Positions 37,312-49,743 of a stretch of 64,000 nucleotides of DNA are shown here, in pieces; positions within the stretch are counted from its first letter, which is position 1; each line of letters starts with the position of its first letter. The translations under genes and the position numbers were made by a program. Location of the stretch: NCBI RefSeq assembly GCF_016901015.1, contig NZ_JAFEUP010000001.1, forward strand, positions 496,001 through 560,000. Reading direction: 5' to 3'. Below the pieces are notes generated by a model that worked only from the letters and a program-made list of their open reading frames with translations, had not been told where the DNA came from and did no database searches. The stretch comes from Zestomonas insulae (GTDB lineage: Bacteria; Pseudomonadota; Gammaproteobacteria; Pseudomonadales; Pseudomonadaceae).

Positions 37312-37353
37312 GGTCAACGAACCTTGCCGGTCTGATTTGCCTGTCAGCCATAA

Positions 37354-37369
37354 AGCAAAGCACATGCCA
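37354..37369 (-). promoter_or_regulatory. Sigma-54 promoter of flgBCDE
   Basis: Minus strand TGGCATGTGCTTTGCT with GG and GC 10 bp apart; one mismatch from TGGCACG in the -24 box. About 45 bp upstream of flgB. Confidence 0.88.
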
Positions 37370-37524
37370 TATTTTTATTTCGTTTAATTTCAATGACTTA
37401 ACTATTTGTCAGCGCCAAATTGCCGCCGCCAGCGGCAAGCCCTTTCCGCCCTAAGGCAATGGCGACCGTCGTGCTTGCCGCCAAAACGCCGCCGCTTTTG
37501 CCGGCGCCGGCAAACTGGCAGGCA

Positions 37525-37552
37525 ATAAAAAAGGGAGGCTTGCGCCTCCCTT
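37525..37552 (-). terminator. Terminator after cheR
   Basis: AAGGGAGGC pairs with GCCTCCCTT around TTGC, followed by a T-rich tail (TTTTTTATTG) on the minus strand; 17 bp past the cheR stop. Confidence 0.9.
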
Positions 37553-37568
37553 CTCGTCACCCCTTGGC

Positions 37569-38396
37569 TCACTTCACCTTGTAGATGATCCCTGGGCTGC
37601 ACTGGACCATCTGATAGTGATCGGGCAGGCCGTTCAGCGCTTCGGAAGCGCCGAGGAACAGGTAGCCGCCCGGGCGCAGCGTGGCATGAATGCGCAGCAG
37701 GATGTCGCGCTTCACTTCGGCGGAGAAATAGATCAGCACGTTGCGGCAGAACACGATGTCGAACTTGCCCAGCGTGGCGTAGCTGTCCAGCAGGTTCAGC
37801 GCGCGGAACTCGACGCGGCTCTTGATCGCCGGTTTGACGCCCCAGCGGCCCGGCGCCTTGTTGTCGAAGAAGCGCTGCAGGCGCTCCTGCGACAGACCAC
37901 GGCCGATTGCCAGGCTGTCGTACTCGCCGGCGCGGCAGGCCTGCAGCATCGAACTGGAAAGGTCGGTGCCGAGAATCTGCGCGCCACCGCGCAACATGCC
38001 CGGGTTGCTGCGCTCGTATTCGTCGATGGCCATCGACAGCGAGAACGGCTCCTGGCCGGACGAGGCCGCCGCCGACCAGATGCGGATGCGCTGGTTCGGC
38101 GTTTCCTTGAGCAGTTCCGGCAGGACGCGGCTCTTCAGCACCTCGAACGGATAGGTATCGCGAAACCACAGGGTTTCGTTGGTGGTCATGGCATCGACCA
38201 CCTGCTCGCGCAGCCCGCTGCGCGGCATCGATTCCATGCGCTGAACCAGCTCCCCGAGGCTCTTGATGCTGTTCTGGTCCATCAGCTTGTTCAACCGGCT
38301 GGAGACCAGGTACTGCTTGTTGGTGCCCAGCAGGATGCCACAGGCCTTTTCCAGGAATGTCCGGAATTGCTCGAAACCCAAATCACCTGAAGACAC
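37569..38396 (-). CDS. cheR: Chemotaxis protein methyltransferase CheR
   Basis: 275 residues from the GTG at 38394-38396, chosen because GAGG precedes it and the resulting N-terminus matches P. aeruginosa CheR1; a GTG 18 bp upstream is an alternative. The helical N-terminal domain (QYLVSSRLNKLM) is followed by a SAM-dependent methyltransferase core (RIWSAAASSGQEPFSLSMAI, FDIVFCRNVLIYFSAEVKRDILLRI). It methylates glutamates of chemoreceptors. Located 44 bp after cheV, as in other pseudomonads. Confidence 0.94.
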   Translation of the reverse strand: MSSGDLGFEQFRTFLEKACGILLGTNKQYLVSSRLNKLMDQNSIKSLGELVQRMESMPRSGLREQVVDAMTTNETLWFRDTYPFEVLKSRVLPELLKETPNQRIRIWSAAASSGQEPFSLSMAIDEYERSNPGMLRGGAQILGTDLSSSMLQACRAGEYDSLAIGRGLSQERLQRFFDNKAPGRWGVKPAIKSRVEFRALNLLDSYATLGKFDIVFCRNVLIYFSAEVKRDILLRIHATLRPGGYLFLGASEALNGLPDHYQMVQCSPGIIYKVK

Positions 38397-38440
38397 TAGG
38401 ACCGCCTCACCCAACTGGGAAATTCTTCAAAGGCCAAGGA

Positions 38441-39373
38441 TCAGCCCCCGTCTGCCACTCTGATGCGTTCGACCACGCGCGACGCCAAATCGTCAGGACG
38501 GAATTTGGCGAGGAAGTCGTCAGCGCCGACTTTCTTCACCATAGCCTGATTGAATACGCCGGAGAGCGAAGTATGCAGGAGGATATGCAGCTTCTGCATG
38601 CGCGGATCGTGGCGAATCTCGGCAGTCAGGGTATAGCCATCCATTTCCGGCATCTCGATGTCGGAAATCAGCATCAGCAGTTCCTCGTCGAGGTTCTTGC
38701 CCGAATCAACCATGTTGCGCAGGTATTCCAGCGCCTCGCGGCCGTCGTTCAGCGCGGTGACTTCCACGCCAACGGTCTGCAGGCAACGCACCACCTGCTT
38801 ACGCGCCACCGACGAGTCGTCGACGATCAGCACGTGCTTGTGCACCGCCTTGCTCTGGGTGACGGCGTCGATCACGCCTTCGGAAATCACTTCGGAGGTC
38901 GGCGCCACTTCGGCGAGGATCTTCTCCACGTCGATGATTTCCACCAGCTGCTGGTCGAGTTGCGCGACCGCGGTCAGGTAGTGCTCACGGCCGGTGCCCT
39001 TTGGCGGCGGCAGGATTTCTTCCCAATTCATGTTGACGATGCGCTCCACCGAACGCACCAGGAAGCCCTGCACCTTGGTGTTGTACTCGGTGATGATCAC
39101 GAAGCTGTTGGTCAGGTCTTCGAGACCGCGCCGGCCGGTGGCCAGCGCCAGATCGATGATCGGGATGGTGCCGCCACGGATGTTGGCGACACCGCGCACC
39201 ACCGGGCTCGATTTCGGCATCAGGGTGAGCTTGGGGCACTGCAGCACCTCCTTCACCTTGAACACGTTGATTCCGTACAGCTGTCGGCCATCCAGGCGAA
39301 ACAGCAGCAGCTCCAGCCGGTTCTGCCCGACCAGTTGCGTCCGCTGGTTAACTGAATCCATCACACCGGCCAT
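38441..39373 (-). CDS. cheV: Chemotaxis coupling protein CheV (CheW-receiver fusion)
   Basis: 310 residues. Residues about 15-160 are a CheW domain (ELLLFRLDGRQLYGINVFKVKEVL, VRGVANIRGGTIPIIDL). Residues about 180-305 are a receiver domain with phospho-acceptor Asp in LLMLISDIEMPEMDGYTL and a conserved Lys in DDFLAKFRPDD. CheV couples receptors to CheA and can buffer phosphate. Divergent from flgA across a 65-bp gap; I found no convincing FliA site for it. Confidence 0.94.
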   Translation of the reverse strand: MAGVMDSVNQRTQLVGQNRLELLLFRLDGRQLYGINVFKVKEVLQCPKLTLMPKSSPVVRGVANIRGGTIPIIDLALATGRRGLEDLTNSFVIITEYNTKVQGFLVRSVERIVNMNWEEILPPPKGTGREHYLTAVAQLDQQLVEIIDVEKILAEVAPTSEVISEGVIDAVTQSKAVHKHVLIVDDSSVARKQVVRCLQTVGVEVTALNDGREALEYLRNMVDSGKNLDEELLMLISDIEMPEMDGYTLTAEIRHDPRMQKLHILLHTSLSGVFNQAMVKKVGADDFLAKFRPDDLASRVVERIRVADGG

Positions 39374-39410
39374 GCCCTGCCTCCTCTCTATTAGCGCCGT
39401 TGCCTGAAGG

Positions 39411-39426
39411 CGGCACGGGCCTTGCT
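39411..39426 (+). promoter_or_regulatory. Sigma-54-like promoter very close to flgA
   Basis: CGGCACGGGCCTTGCT on the plus strand has GG (39412-39413) and GC (39424-39425) 10 bp apart and matches GGCACG-N4-TTGC. The predicted transcription start falls within a few bases of the flgA ATG at 39439. Confidence 0.65.
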
Positions 39427-39438
39427 ACTCAAGCCGTC

Positions 39439-40188
39439 ATGAAACTGCTAACGACATATTCTCGGCGCCTACTGGCACAATGCCAGGCCTTCTGCCTGAT
39501 TCTGCCATGTTTTGGCTATAGCGCTGCCAGCCTCGCCGACATCACCCCGCCTGAGCAACTTATCGGCGTGACCCAGGGATTTCTTGAGTTCACCGTCGAA
39601 GACTATTTGCAGCAGAGCGCGATTCCCGGCCGCTACGAAATCCAGGTCAACGACCTCGACTCGCGCTTGCGCATGCCGCAGTGCGACAGGGAATTGACGG
39701 CCTCACTGGAAAGTCCGGCCAAGCCGCTCGGGCGCGTCACCGTGCGGGTGCGCTGCGAAGGCGCGACGCCGTGGACCATTTTCATTCCGGCTCAGGTCAA
39801 GCTGTACCGCGAGGTACTGATCGCCAGCCGACCGCTGAAGCGCAGCACGGTGCTCGGGGAAGGCGACATCAGCCTGGTCGAACGCGACGTCGGCCTGCTC
39901 AGCCAGGGCTACCTCACCGAACCCGAGCAGGCGCTAGGCAAGAAAGTCACCCGCCCCGTGCAGCCGGACCAGATCCTCACCCCGACCTTCCTGCAGCAGG
40001 CGGAGATGGTGCGCAAAGGCGACCAGGTGCAGATCAACGTGCGCAGCAACAAGATCAACGTACATATGAACGGCGAAGCGCTGTCCGACGGCACCGAAGG
40101 CGAACAGATTCGCGTGCGCAACCTCAGTTCGCAGCGCGTGATCAAGGCCCGCGTGGCCGCTCCCGGGGTGGTCGAGGTTGCCATGTAG
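39439..40188 (+). CDS. flgA: Flagellar P-ring assembly chaperone FlgA
   Basis: 249 residues. Signal peptide (residues about 1-33, LLAQCQAFCLILPCFGYSAASLA), then an SAF-like domain with LYREVLIASRPLKRSTVLGEGDISLVERDVG and the C-terminal RKGDQVQINVRSNKINVHMNGEALSDGTEGEQIRVRN. Periplasmic chaperone for FlgI. No Shine-Dalgarno sequence precedes the ATG at 39439, and the only other in-frame starter (TTG 39400) also lacks one and lies upstream of the sigma-54-like site. flgM follows after 197 bp. Confidence 0.93.
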   Translation: MKLLTTYSRRLLAQCQAFCLILPCFGYSAASLADITPPEQLIGVTQGFLEFTVEDYLQQSAIPGRYEIQVNDLDSRLRMPQCDRELTASLESPAKPLGRVTVRVRCEGATPWTIFIPAQVKLYREVLIASRPLKRSTVLGEGDISLVERDVGLLSQGYLTEPEQALGKKVTRPVQPDQILTPTFLQQAEMVRKGDQVQINVRSNKINVHMNGEALSDGTEGEQIRVRNLSSQRVIKARVAAPGVVEVAM

Positions 40189-40319
40189 CGGCATTTTTCT
40201 GGTGGCGCCGACGCGCCCAATATCCCTAAACTGCTCTGATCGATGGATTTGCCGAGCGCCAAGGAACATGGCGAGGTCCGGCCACTCGAAGCTGAAAGAA
40301 GAAAGGCGAGATTTTCTTC

Positions 40320-40346
40320 TAAAGTTTTCTCAGGCATGGCCGAAAA
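40320..40346 (+). promoter_or_regulatory. FliA (sigma-28) promoter of flgMN
   Basis: TAAA at 40320-40323 and GCCGAAAA at 40339-40346 with a 15-bp spacer, 40 bp upstream of the flgM ATG. FliA-driven flgM gives the classic negative feedback of FlgM on FliA. Confidence 0.85.
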
Positions 40347-40385
40347 GCTAGGCAAGCGTCCAACACCTTCAGAGGTTTTTGCATC

Positions 40386-40727
40386 ATGGTCATCGACTTC
40401 AACCGGCCCAACAATGCCGCTACCCCCAGCACCACTGGGCGGGCTGCCGGCACTCAGTCTGGTGCTCGTGGCGATGCCGTCGGCGCCAACCAGACCACTT
40501 CGACGCCAGCGCCAGCTACTCCCGCGCCGGCTCCGAAAGCGGGTGAATCCGTGCAGCTCAGCCAGGAGGCCCAGCAGTTGCAGAAGATCACCGAAAAGCT
40601 GGGCGACCAGCCAGTTGTCGACAAGGCGCGTGTTGAGCGCCTCAAACAAGCGATTGCCGACGGCAGTTACCAGGTCGACAGCCAGCGCGTCGCCGGCAAA
40701 CTGCTCGACTTCGAGTCCCAGCGCTAG
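40386..40727 (+). CDS. flgM: Anti-sigma-28 factor FlgM
   Basis: 113 residues. The N-terminal half is disordered and rich in Ala, Thr, Pro and Gly. The C-terminal FliA-binding half is conserved ([47 protein letters not shown]). FlgM holds FliA inactive and is exported when the hook is complete; in Pseudomonas HsbA can also sequester it. Followed 67 bp later by flgN. Confidence 0.96.
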   Translation: MVIDFNRPNNAATPSTTGRAAGTQSGARGDAVGANQTTSTPAPATPAPAPKAGESVQLSQEAQQLQKITEKLGDQPVVDKARVERLKQAIADGSYQVDSQRVAGKLLDFESQR

Positions 40728-40794
40728 TCCACTGGCTGCGCTGGGGCGTTGGACGCAACCCAGGCCTCGTGCCTGCTAACTCCCAGGGCCTGCC

Positions 40795-41265
40795 ATGCTC
40801 GACGTTACCTTGCTGCGCCTTCTCACTGACGATATCGGCACCATGCAGCGTCTGCTTGAGCTGATCGATGCGGAATTCCAAGCCCTGAGCGACCGCGACC
40901 TGCCACGCCTCGAGCAGCTGCTCGGCGAAAAGCAGCCGCTGCTCGCACAACTCTCCCAGCACGGCAGCGAACGCAGCCAGATCATGCTCAAACTGCAGCT
41001 CAGCCCCGATCGCAGTGGGCTCGAGGCGCTCGCCGAGCGCTCGGTGCATGGCGCAGACCTGCTAGCACGTAGCGACGAACTCACCGCCCTGCTGGAACAA
41101 TGCCAGAACGCCAACCTGCGCAACGGCCGCGTCGTGCACACCAGCCAGGCCTCGGTACGCAGCGTGCTGGGCATCCTGCGCGGCGGCAGTGATACTCCGA
41201 ACCTCTATGACAGCCGTGGCGGCGCCGCTAAAATCGCCTCGCAGCGCCCCTTGAGCCAGGCCTGA
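40795..41265 (+). CDS. flgN: Flagellar export chaperone FlgN
   Basis: 156 residues, helical, with MQRLLELIDAEFQALSDRDLPRLEQLLGEKQPLLAQLSQHG and the C-terminal QASVRSVLGILRGG that binds substrates. Chaperone for FlgK and FlgL. Downstream of flgM, presumably on the same FliA transcript. Confidence 0.92.
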   Translation: MLDVTLLRLLTDDIGTMQRLLELIDAEFQALSDRDLPRLEQLLGEKQPLLAQLSQHGSERSQIMLKLQLSPDRSGLEALAERSVHGADLLARSDELTALLEQCQNANLRNGRVVHTSQASVRSVLGILRGGSDTPNLYDSRGGAAKIASQRPLSQA

Positions 41266-41405
41266 CGCCCGGCCCGCTCGACGAAACCGCCCACCCAGGC
41301 ACGTCGCCAGCGAGATCGGGGCAAGATCAGAACAAGAAAGGCAACGGACATGCCGGCAGAACGCCAGTATGCTAGCGCCAGAGTTAGCTCGGAGATTTGT
41401 GGACC

Positions 41406-42143
41406 GTGTCCAACCCCTTCAACGCGGATAATGGCCCGCAGCCACCCAAGACCCTCAAAGCGCCGCTAGAGATCTTCGCCAACCTGCGCCAACTGCACCA
41501 ACATCACGACCCGCTGGTGATCACGTTCCACGAACGCAGCCAGCGCTTTCAAAGCTACCTGATCGAAATCAACCGCGAACGCGGCTACCTGGCGTTCGAC
41601 GAGCTGGTGCCCAACGACGGCGAGCGCTTCCTGGTGGGCGGTGAAAGCTTCAAGGTCGAAGGCTTCCACGACGGTGTACGCATCGCCTGGGAATGCCATC
41701 AACCGGTGCAGATCGGCGAGTTCGAAGGGCACCGCTGCTACTGGAGCCTGCTGCCCACCGAAGTGCTCTACCACCAGCGTCGCAATGCCTTCCGTGCGCC
41801 CTTGAAGCAGGCCCAGCTGGTCAGCGTCGAGCTGGCAGGCGAGCGCCTGAAAGCCGGCCTGAAGGGCCAATTGCTGGACATCTCCGCCACCGGCTGCAAG
41901 CTGCGCTTCCCTGGCGACGTCAGCAAGCAGCTGCAAAGCGGTCAGGTCTACGAGCGCTTCACCGCACACCTGCCGTTCGGCGCGATGACTACCTCGGTCG
42001 AGCTGCGCCACGTGATCTACGACGAGAAGCTCGACATCAGCTTCGCCGGCACCCGCTTCCACCGCATGAGCGGCCTGGAGCAGCGGCAGATCGAGCGCTT
42101 CGTCTATCAGCTGCAGCGCGAAGCCCGCCGCGACGAGATCTGA
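41406..42143 (+). CDS. flgZ: c-di-GMP-binding flagellar brake protein FlgZ (YcgR/PilZ family)
   Basis: 245 residues from GTG 41406 ([10 protein letters not shown]), which matches the Pseudomonas N-terminus; a TTG 9 bp earlier is possible. The N-terminal YcgR domain (about 20-115) is followed by a PilZ domain with the c-di-GMP motif RRNAFR near residue 125 and DISATG about 35 residues later. FlgZ with bound c-di-GMP slows the motor through MotC in pseudomonads. It lies 140 bp after flgN and 260 bp before flgN-unrelated sdaA. Confidence 0.93.
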   Translation: MSNPFNADNGPQPPKTLKAPLEIFANLRQLHQHHDPLVITFHERSQRFQSYLIEINRERGYLAFDELVPNDGERFLVGGESFKVEGFHDGVRIAWECHQPVQIGEFEGHRCYWSLLPTEVLYHQRRNAFRAPLKQAQLVSVELAGERLKAGLKGQLLDISATGCKLRFPGDVSKQLQSGQVYERFTAHLPFGAMTTSVELRHVIYDEKLDISFAGTRFHRMSGLEQRQIERFVYQLQREARRDEI

Positions 42144-42261
42144 AACCGTCCTTGCCGTTTCGCCCGGCAACGCGCTGCCCGCCCCGCACCTTGTCCGACC
42201 AGTGCTGCCCCGACGCGCACCCAGCTAAGCTGAGAGAACCCTCCGCCAGACATCCTGCGCC

Positions 42262-43638
<1,377 letters not shown>

Positions 43639-43707
43639 GCGTGCCGTGCCAGCGCGCCGCTCGGCCTGCTACCGTTAGCGCTTCACATCCCCGGGGGAAT
43701 ACATCGC

Positions 43708-44115
43708 ATGAGCCAGGAAATCGTCAGCGCCAGCATCGGCGCCATACCTTATCGCGTCACGCTGTCCGAAGGCGCCCACCAGTGGTTCGGCGATGCGCCA
43801 CAGAGCCTCGGCGGCGGTGAAAGCGGCCCCTCGCCGCACCAGCTGCTGCTCTCCGCGCTGGGCGCCTGCACGGCGATCACCGTGAGCATGTACGCGCGGC
43901 GCAAGGAACTGCCGCTGACCGGCCTCGACGTCGAGCTGTTCATCAGCGCCGAACAGCTGACGCCGCCGGCGCTGACGCAGATCGAGCGGCGCGTGACCCT
44001 ACACGGCGAACTCGACGCGGCGCAGCGTCAGCGTCTGCTGGAAATCGCCAACGCCTGCCCGATCCACAAGCTGCTGAGCGGCGAGATTCGCATCGACACC
44101 CAGCTGCAAGGCTGA
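43708..44115 (+). CDS. OsmC/YhfA-family redox protein
   Basis: 135 residues. The two family cysteines are present: one in [18 protein letters not shown] and one in [12 protein letters not shown], with the [14 protein letters not shown] lead-in. OsmC/Ohr-type proteins reduce organic hydroperoxides, though YhfA-like members are less well defined. Convergent with the AI-2E-family gene, 7 bp between stops. Confidence 0.88.
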   Translation: MSQEIVSASIGAIPYRVTLSEGAHQWFGDAPQSLGGGESGPSPHQLLLSALGACTAITVSMYARRKELPLTGLDVELFISAEQLTPPALTQIERRVTLHGELDAAQRQRLLEIANACPIHKLLSGEIRIDTQLQG

Positions 44116-44122
44116 ACCGACG

Positions 44123-45256
44123 TCAGCTCGTCGGGCCGGGGGGTAGCTGCTCCACCGGCCCCGGCGCAGCTACCGGTGCCCCGCCCGGGGACTGATAGAC
44201 CCAGGACATGAACAGCTTGTAGCCGACCGCCAACAGCACCGGGCCGATGAACAGGCCGATGATGCCGTTGGCAACCATCCCGCCCAGCGCGCCGATCAGC
44301 ACCACCGGCATCGGCACCGCGACGCCACGGCCGAGCAGCAGCGGCTTGAGGAAGTTGTCGACCAGACCGGCGACGAAGGTCCACACGGCAAACACCACGC
44401 TGGCCACCGAGACGCCATGCACCGCGAACGCATAGGCGATCACCGGTAGGGTGATCAGTGCGATCGGCAGCTGCATGATGCCGAGCAGCAGCACCGCCAG
44501 CGCCAGCAAACCGGCACCGGGGATGCCCATCAGTACCAGGCCGACGCCGACCAGGAGCATCTGGATGAAAGCGATCCCCACCACCCCCTGAGCCACCGCA
44601 CGAATGGTCGAGGTGCACAGCTCGGCGATCTGCGGGCCACGCTCCGGGCCGGAGATGCGCGTGGCGATGGCGTATGCCGAGCGGGTGCCCGCCTCGCCAT
44701 TGGCCATGATGATGCCGGCGATCACCAGCGCGAAGATGAAGATCATCAAGCCCATGCCGGCACCGGCCAGCTTGCCGAGGATCAACTTGAGCGTGCCCTG
44801 GATGTGCGGGCCGACCTGATGCAACAACCAGCTCATGTCGCTGGAGGCGTGCTCCCAGAACTTGAACAGCGGCTCGCCAATGATCGGCCAGGTCGCCACC
44901 GACGGCAGCGGCGGCGGAATACGCAGGCCACCACCCTGCTCAAGCATCTGCTTGCCGACCTGCACCGAATCGACGATCGAGCCGCCGAGCAAGGCCAGCG
45001 GCATCATCAACAGCAGCAGGCCGAGCAGCACGATGACGAACGCCGCACGTCCGCGCCGCTCACCAAGGCGCGCGGCGAGCAGCGAATTCAGCGGATACAG
45101 GGTCACCGCCATGATCAGCGACCACAGCATCAGGTTCAGGAAGGGATGGAAAATCGTGTAGCAGGTGACCACCAGCGCGGCCACCAAGCCGGCACGGATC
45201 AGTACATCCAGTAGTTCCCGCGAGACCGGTCGCTCAATGGGACGTTGTTCCAACAT
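44123..45256 (-). CDS. AI-2E-family (PerM-like) inner-membrane transporter
   Basis: 377 residues with about eight hydrophobic segments, for example AALVVTCYTIFHPFLNLMLWSLIM near residue 30 and GLLALAVLLLGIMQLPIALITLPVIAYAF near residue 255. The conserved GLVDNFLKPLLLGRG occurs near residue 310. The family includes AI-2 exporters and Na/H antiporters, and substrate cannot be predicted. The C-terminal 20 residues are proline-rich and cytoplasmic. Confidence 0.88.
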   Translation of the reverse strand: MLEQRPIERPVSRELLDVLIRAGLVAALVVTCYTIFHPFLNLMLWSLIMAVTLYPLNSLLAARLGERRGRAAFVIVLLGLLLLMMPLALLGGSIVDSVQVGKQMLEQGGGLRIPPPLPSVATWPIIGEPLFKFWEHASSDMSWLLHQVGPHIQGTLKLILGKLAGAGMGLMIFIFALVIAGIIMANGEAGTRSAYAIATRISGPERGPQIAELCTSTIRAVAQGVVGIAFIQMLLVGVGLVLMGIPGAGLLALAVLLLGIMQLPIALITLPVIAYAFAVHGVSVASVVFAVWTFVAGLVDNFLKPLLLGRGVAVPMPVVLIGALGGMVANGIIGLFIGPVLLAVGYKLFMSWVYQSPGGAPVAAPGPVEQLPPGPTS

Positions 45257-45393
45257 CGATTTCTCCTTAATGCGATGGGACGACGGCGACCCGATATTCA
45301 GCCTAGCCGAACCGGTGCGCGCAGACGCGCACGGGCCACCGATCGCGGCAAAGATCGCATTTTTTCCGCGCCAACGCCCGCGCTGTCAGCGAC

Positions 45394-45855
45394 TCAGATC
45401 GGTGGTGCGGAACGCAGCATCACCGACTTCAGGGCGAACGCCGACTTGATGCCGGCAACCCCGGGGATGCAGGTCAGGGTGTTGGTGAGGAAGGCCTGGT
45501 AGGCGGCGAGGTCCTTGACCACCACCCGCAGCATGTAGTCGGCATCGCCGGTCATCTGGAAGCAGCTCATCACCTGCGGTGCGTCGACGATGCGCTCCTC
45601 GAACCGGGCGAGGTAATCGCCGGTCTGCTTTTCTAAGGAGACGGAGACGAACACGCTCATCGCCCCGGACAGACGCTCCTCGTCGAGGCGCGCAAAGTAG
45701 CCCTGGATGTAGTGCTCCTCCTCCAGGCGGCGCACCCGACGCAGCGTCGGGGTCAGCGACAGGCCCACCTTGAGGGCCAGGTCGCGCCAGCTCAGGCGGC
45801 CATCCTCGGCCAGGGCGCGGAGAATCTTGAGGTCGATGCGATCGAGTTCGGCCAT
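45394..45855 (-). CDS. bkdR: Lrp/AsnC-family regulator BkdR
   Basis: 153 residues. N-terminal winged HTH (DRIDLKILRALAEDGRLSWRDLALKVGLSLTPTLRRVRRLEEEHYI) and C-terminal RAM/AsnC effector domain (VMSCFQMTGDADYMLRVVVKDL). Divergent from bkdA1, so almost certainly the activator of the bkd operon, responding to branched-chain amino acids. I chose ATG 45853-45855: a longer frame exists, but its upstream start at 45895-45897 lies inside the predicted -10 element. Confidence 0.9.
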   Translation of the reverse strand: MAELDRIDLKILRALAEDGRLSWRDLALKVGLSLTPTLRRVRRLEEEHYIQGYFARLDEERLSGAMSVFVSVSLEKQTGDYLARFEERIVDAPQVMSCFQMTGDADYMLRVVVKDLAAYQAFLTNTLTCIPGVAGIKSAFALKSVMLRSAPPI

Positions 45856-45895
45856 GGTGAGCTGTTCTACTGTTTTGGTTTTTGTTAGTTCAAAC

Positions 45896-45925
45896 ATACT
45901 AATCACTGTCGCTTAAGCGAGTCAA
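45896..45925 (-). promoter_or_regulatory. Sigma-70-type promoter of bkdR
   Basis: TTGACT (45920-45925) and TAGTAT (45896-45901) on the minus strand with 18-bp spacing. A perfect 12-bp palindrome TCGCTTAAGCGA (45910-45921) fills the spacer and could be an operator. Confidence 0.5.
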
Positions 45926-45954
45926 TTTGGAGCAAAAAACCATCTACCGAGGCA

Positions 45955-45960
45955 TATACT
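45955..45960 (+). promoter_or_regulatory. Possible -10 element of bkdA1A2B-lpdV
   Basis: TATACT on the plus strand about 34 bp before the leader ORF. No good -35 lies 16-18 bp upstream, as expected for an activator-dependent (BkdR) promoter. Confidence 0.35.
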
Positions 45961-45993
45961 GAATTCACAAGAACAAACGACGAGGACCTCACC

Positions 45994-48438
<2,445 letters not shown>

Positions 48439-49737
48439 ATGGGCATTCACGTCATCAAGATGCCGGATATCGGCGAAGGCATCGCCGAAGTCGAGCTGGT
48501 GGAGTGGCACGTGCAGGTCGGCGACGAGGTGCATGAGGACCAGGTGCTGGCCGAAGTCATGACCGACAAAGCCACGGTCGAAATCCCCTCGCCGGTGGCC
48601 GGCAAGATCCTCGCCTTGGGCGGGGTGCCAGGCCAGGTGCTGGCGGTCGGCGGTGAACTGATCCGCCTGGAAGTGGCAGGCCAGGGCAACCTCAAGGAAG
48701 CCGCGCCGACGCAGGCCGAGGAGGCCGCGCCGGCCCAGCCGGCAGCCAAGCCCGCAACCGCCGCGCAAGCCGCCCCGCAACCAACCAAGCCCGAGCAGCC
48801 CCGCGTCGAACTCAAGGTGGTCGCCCCGGCAGCCCGCCCGGCGGCGACGCCGGCGGTGCGCCGTGCGCCGGGAGAAAAGCCGCTGGCCTCCCCGGCGATC
48901 CGCCAGCGCGCCCGCGACCTGGGCGTCGAGCTGCAGTTCGTGCAGGGCAGCGGCCCCGCCGGGCGCATCCTCCCCGACGACCTGGAGCACTACCTGACCC
49001 ACGGCGGCGCCACCGTGGCCTCCGGCTACGCCGCGCGCCACGACGAGCAGAAGATTCCGGTGATCGGCCTGCGCCGCAAGATCGCGCAGAAGATGGCCGA
49101 GGCCAAGCGGCGCATTCCGCACTTCAGCTATGTCGAGGAAATCGACGTCACCGACCTCGAGGCCCTGCGCCAGCACCTCAACGCCAAGTACGGCGCGGCG
49201 CGCGGCAAGCTGACCCTGCTGCCCTTCATTGCCCGCGCGATGGTGGTCGCCCTGCGCGAGTTCCCGCAGCTCAACGCCCGCTACGACGACGAGGCCGACG
49301 TGGTCACCCGCTACGGCGCGGTACACCTGGGCGTCGCCACGCAGAGCGACAACGGCCTGATGGTGCCGGTGCTGCGCAACGCCGAATCCCGCGACCTATG
49401 GGGCAATTCCGCGGAAGTGGCGCGCCTGGCCGAGGCCGCGCGCAGTGGCAAGGCCAGCCGCGAGGAGCTGTCCGGCTCGACCATCACCCTGAGCAGCCTC
49501 GGCGCGCTGGGCGGCATCGCCAGCACGCCGGTGATCAACCACCCGGAAGTGGCGATCGTCGGGGTCAACCGCATGGTCGAGCGGCCTATGGTGGTCAATG
49601 GCCAGATCGTGGTGCGCAAGATGATGAACCTGTCCTCCTCCTTCGATCACCGGGTGGTCGACGGCATGGACGCGGCAGCCTTCATCCAGGCCGTGCGCGG
49701 CCTGCTCGAACACCCCGCCACCTTGTTCCTGGAGTAA
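48439..49737 (+). CDS. bkdB: Dihydrolipoamide acyltransferase E2, BkdB
   Basis: 432 residues. One N-terminal lipoyl domain with the lipoylated Lys in VMTDKATVEIPSP (residue about 44). An Ala/Pro-rich linker follows (about 85-140), then a peripheral-subunit-binding domain (LASPAIRQRARDLGVELQFVQGSGPAGRIL). The catalytic 2-oxoacid acyltransferase domain ends with the catalytic His in SSSFDHRVVDGMDAAAF. Core of the complex. Starts immediately after the bkdA2 stop. Confidence 0.96.
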   Translation: MGIHVIKMPDIGEGIAEVELVEWHVQVGDEVHEDQVLAEVMTDKATVEIPSPVAGKILALGGVPGQVLAVGGELIRLEVAGQGNLKEAAPTQAEEAAPAQPAAKPATAAQAAPQPTKPEQPRVELKVVAPAARPAATPAVRRAPGEKPLASPAIRQRARDLGVELQFVQGSGPAGRILPDDLEHYLTHGGATVASGYAARHDEQKIPVIGLRRKIAQKMAEAKRRIPHFSYVEEIDVTDLEALRQHLNAKYGAARGKLTLLPFIARAMVVALREFPQLNARYDDEADVVTRYGAVHLGVATQSDNGLMVPVLRNAESRDLWGNSAEVARLAEAARSGKASREELSGSTITLSSLGALGGIASTPVINHPEVAIVGVNRMVERPMVVNGQIVVRKMMNLSSSFDHRVVDGMDAAAFIQAVRGLLEHPATLFLE

Positions 49738-49743
49738 GCGTCG

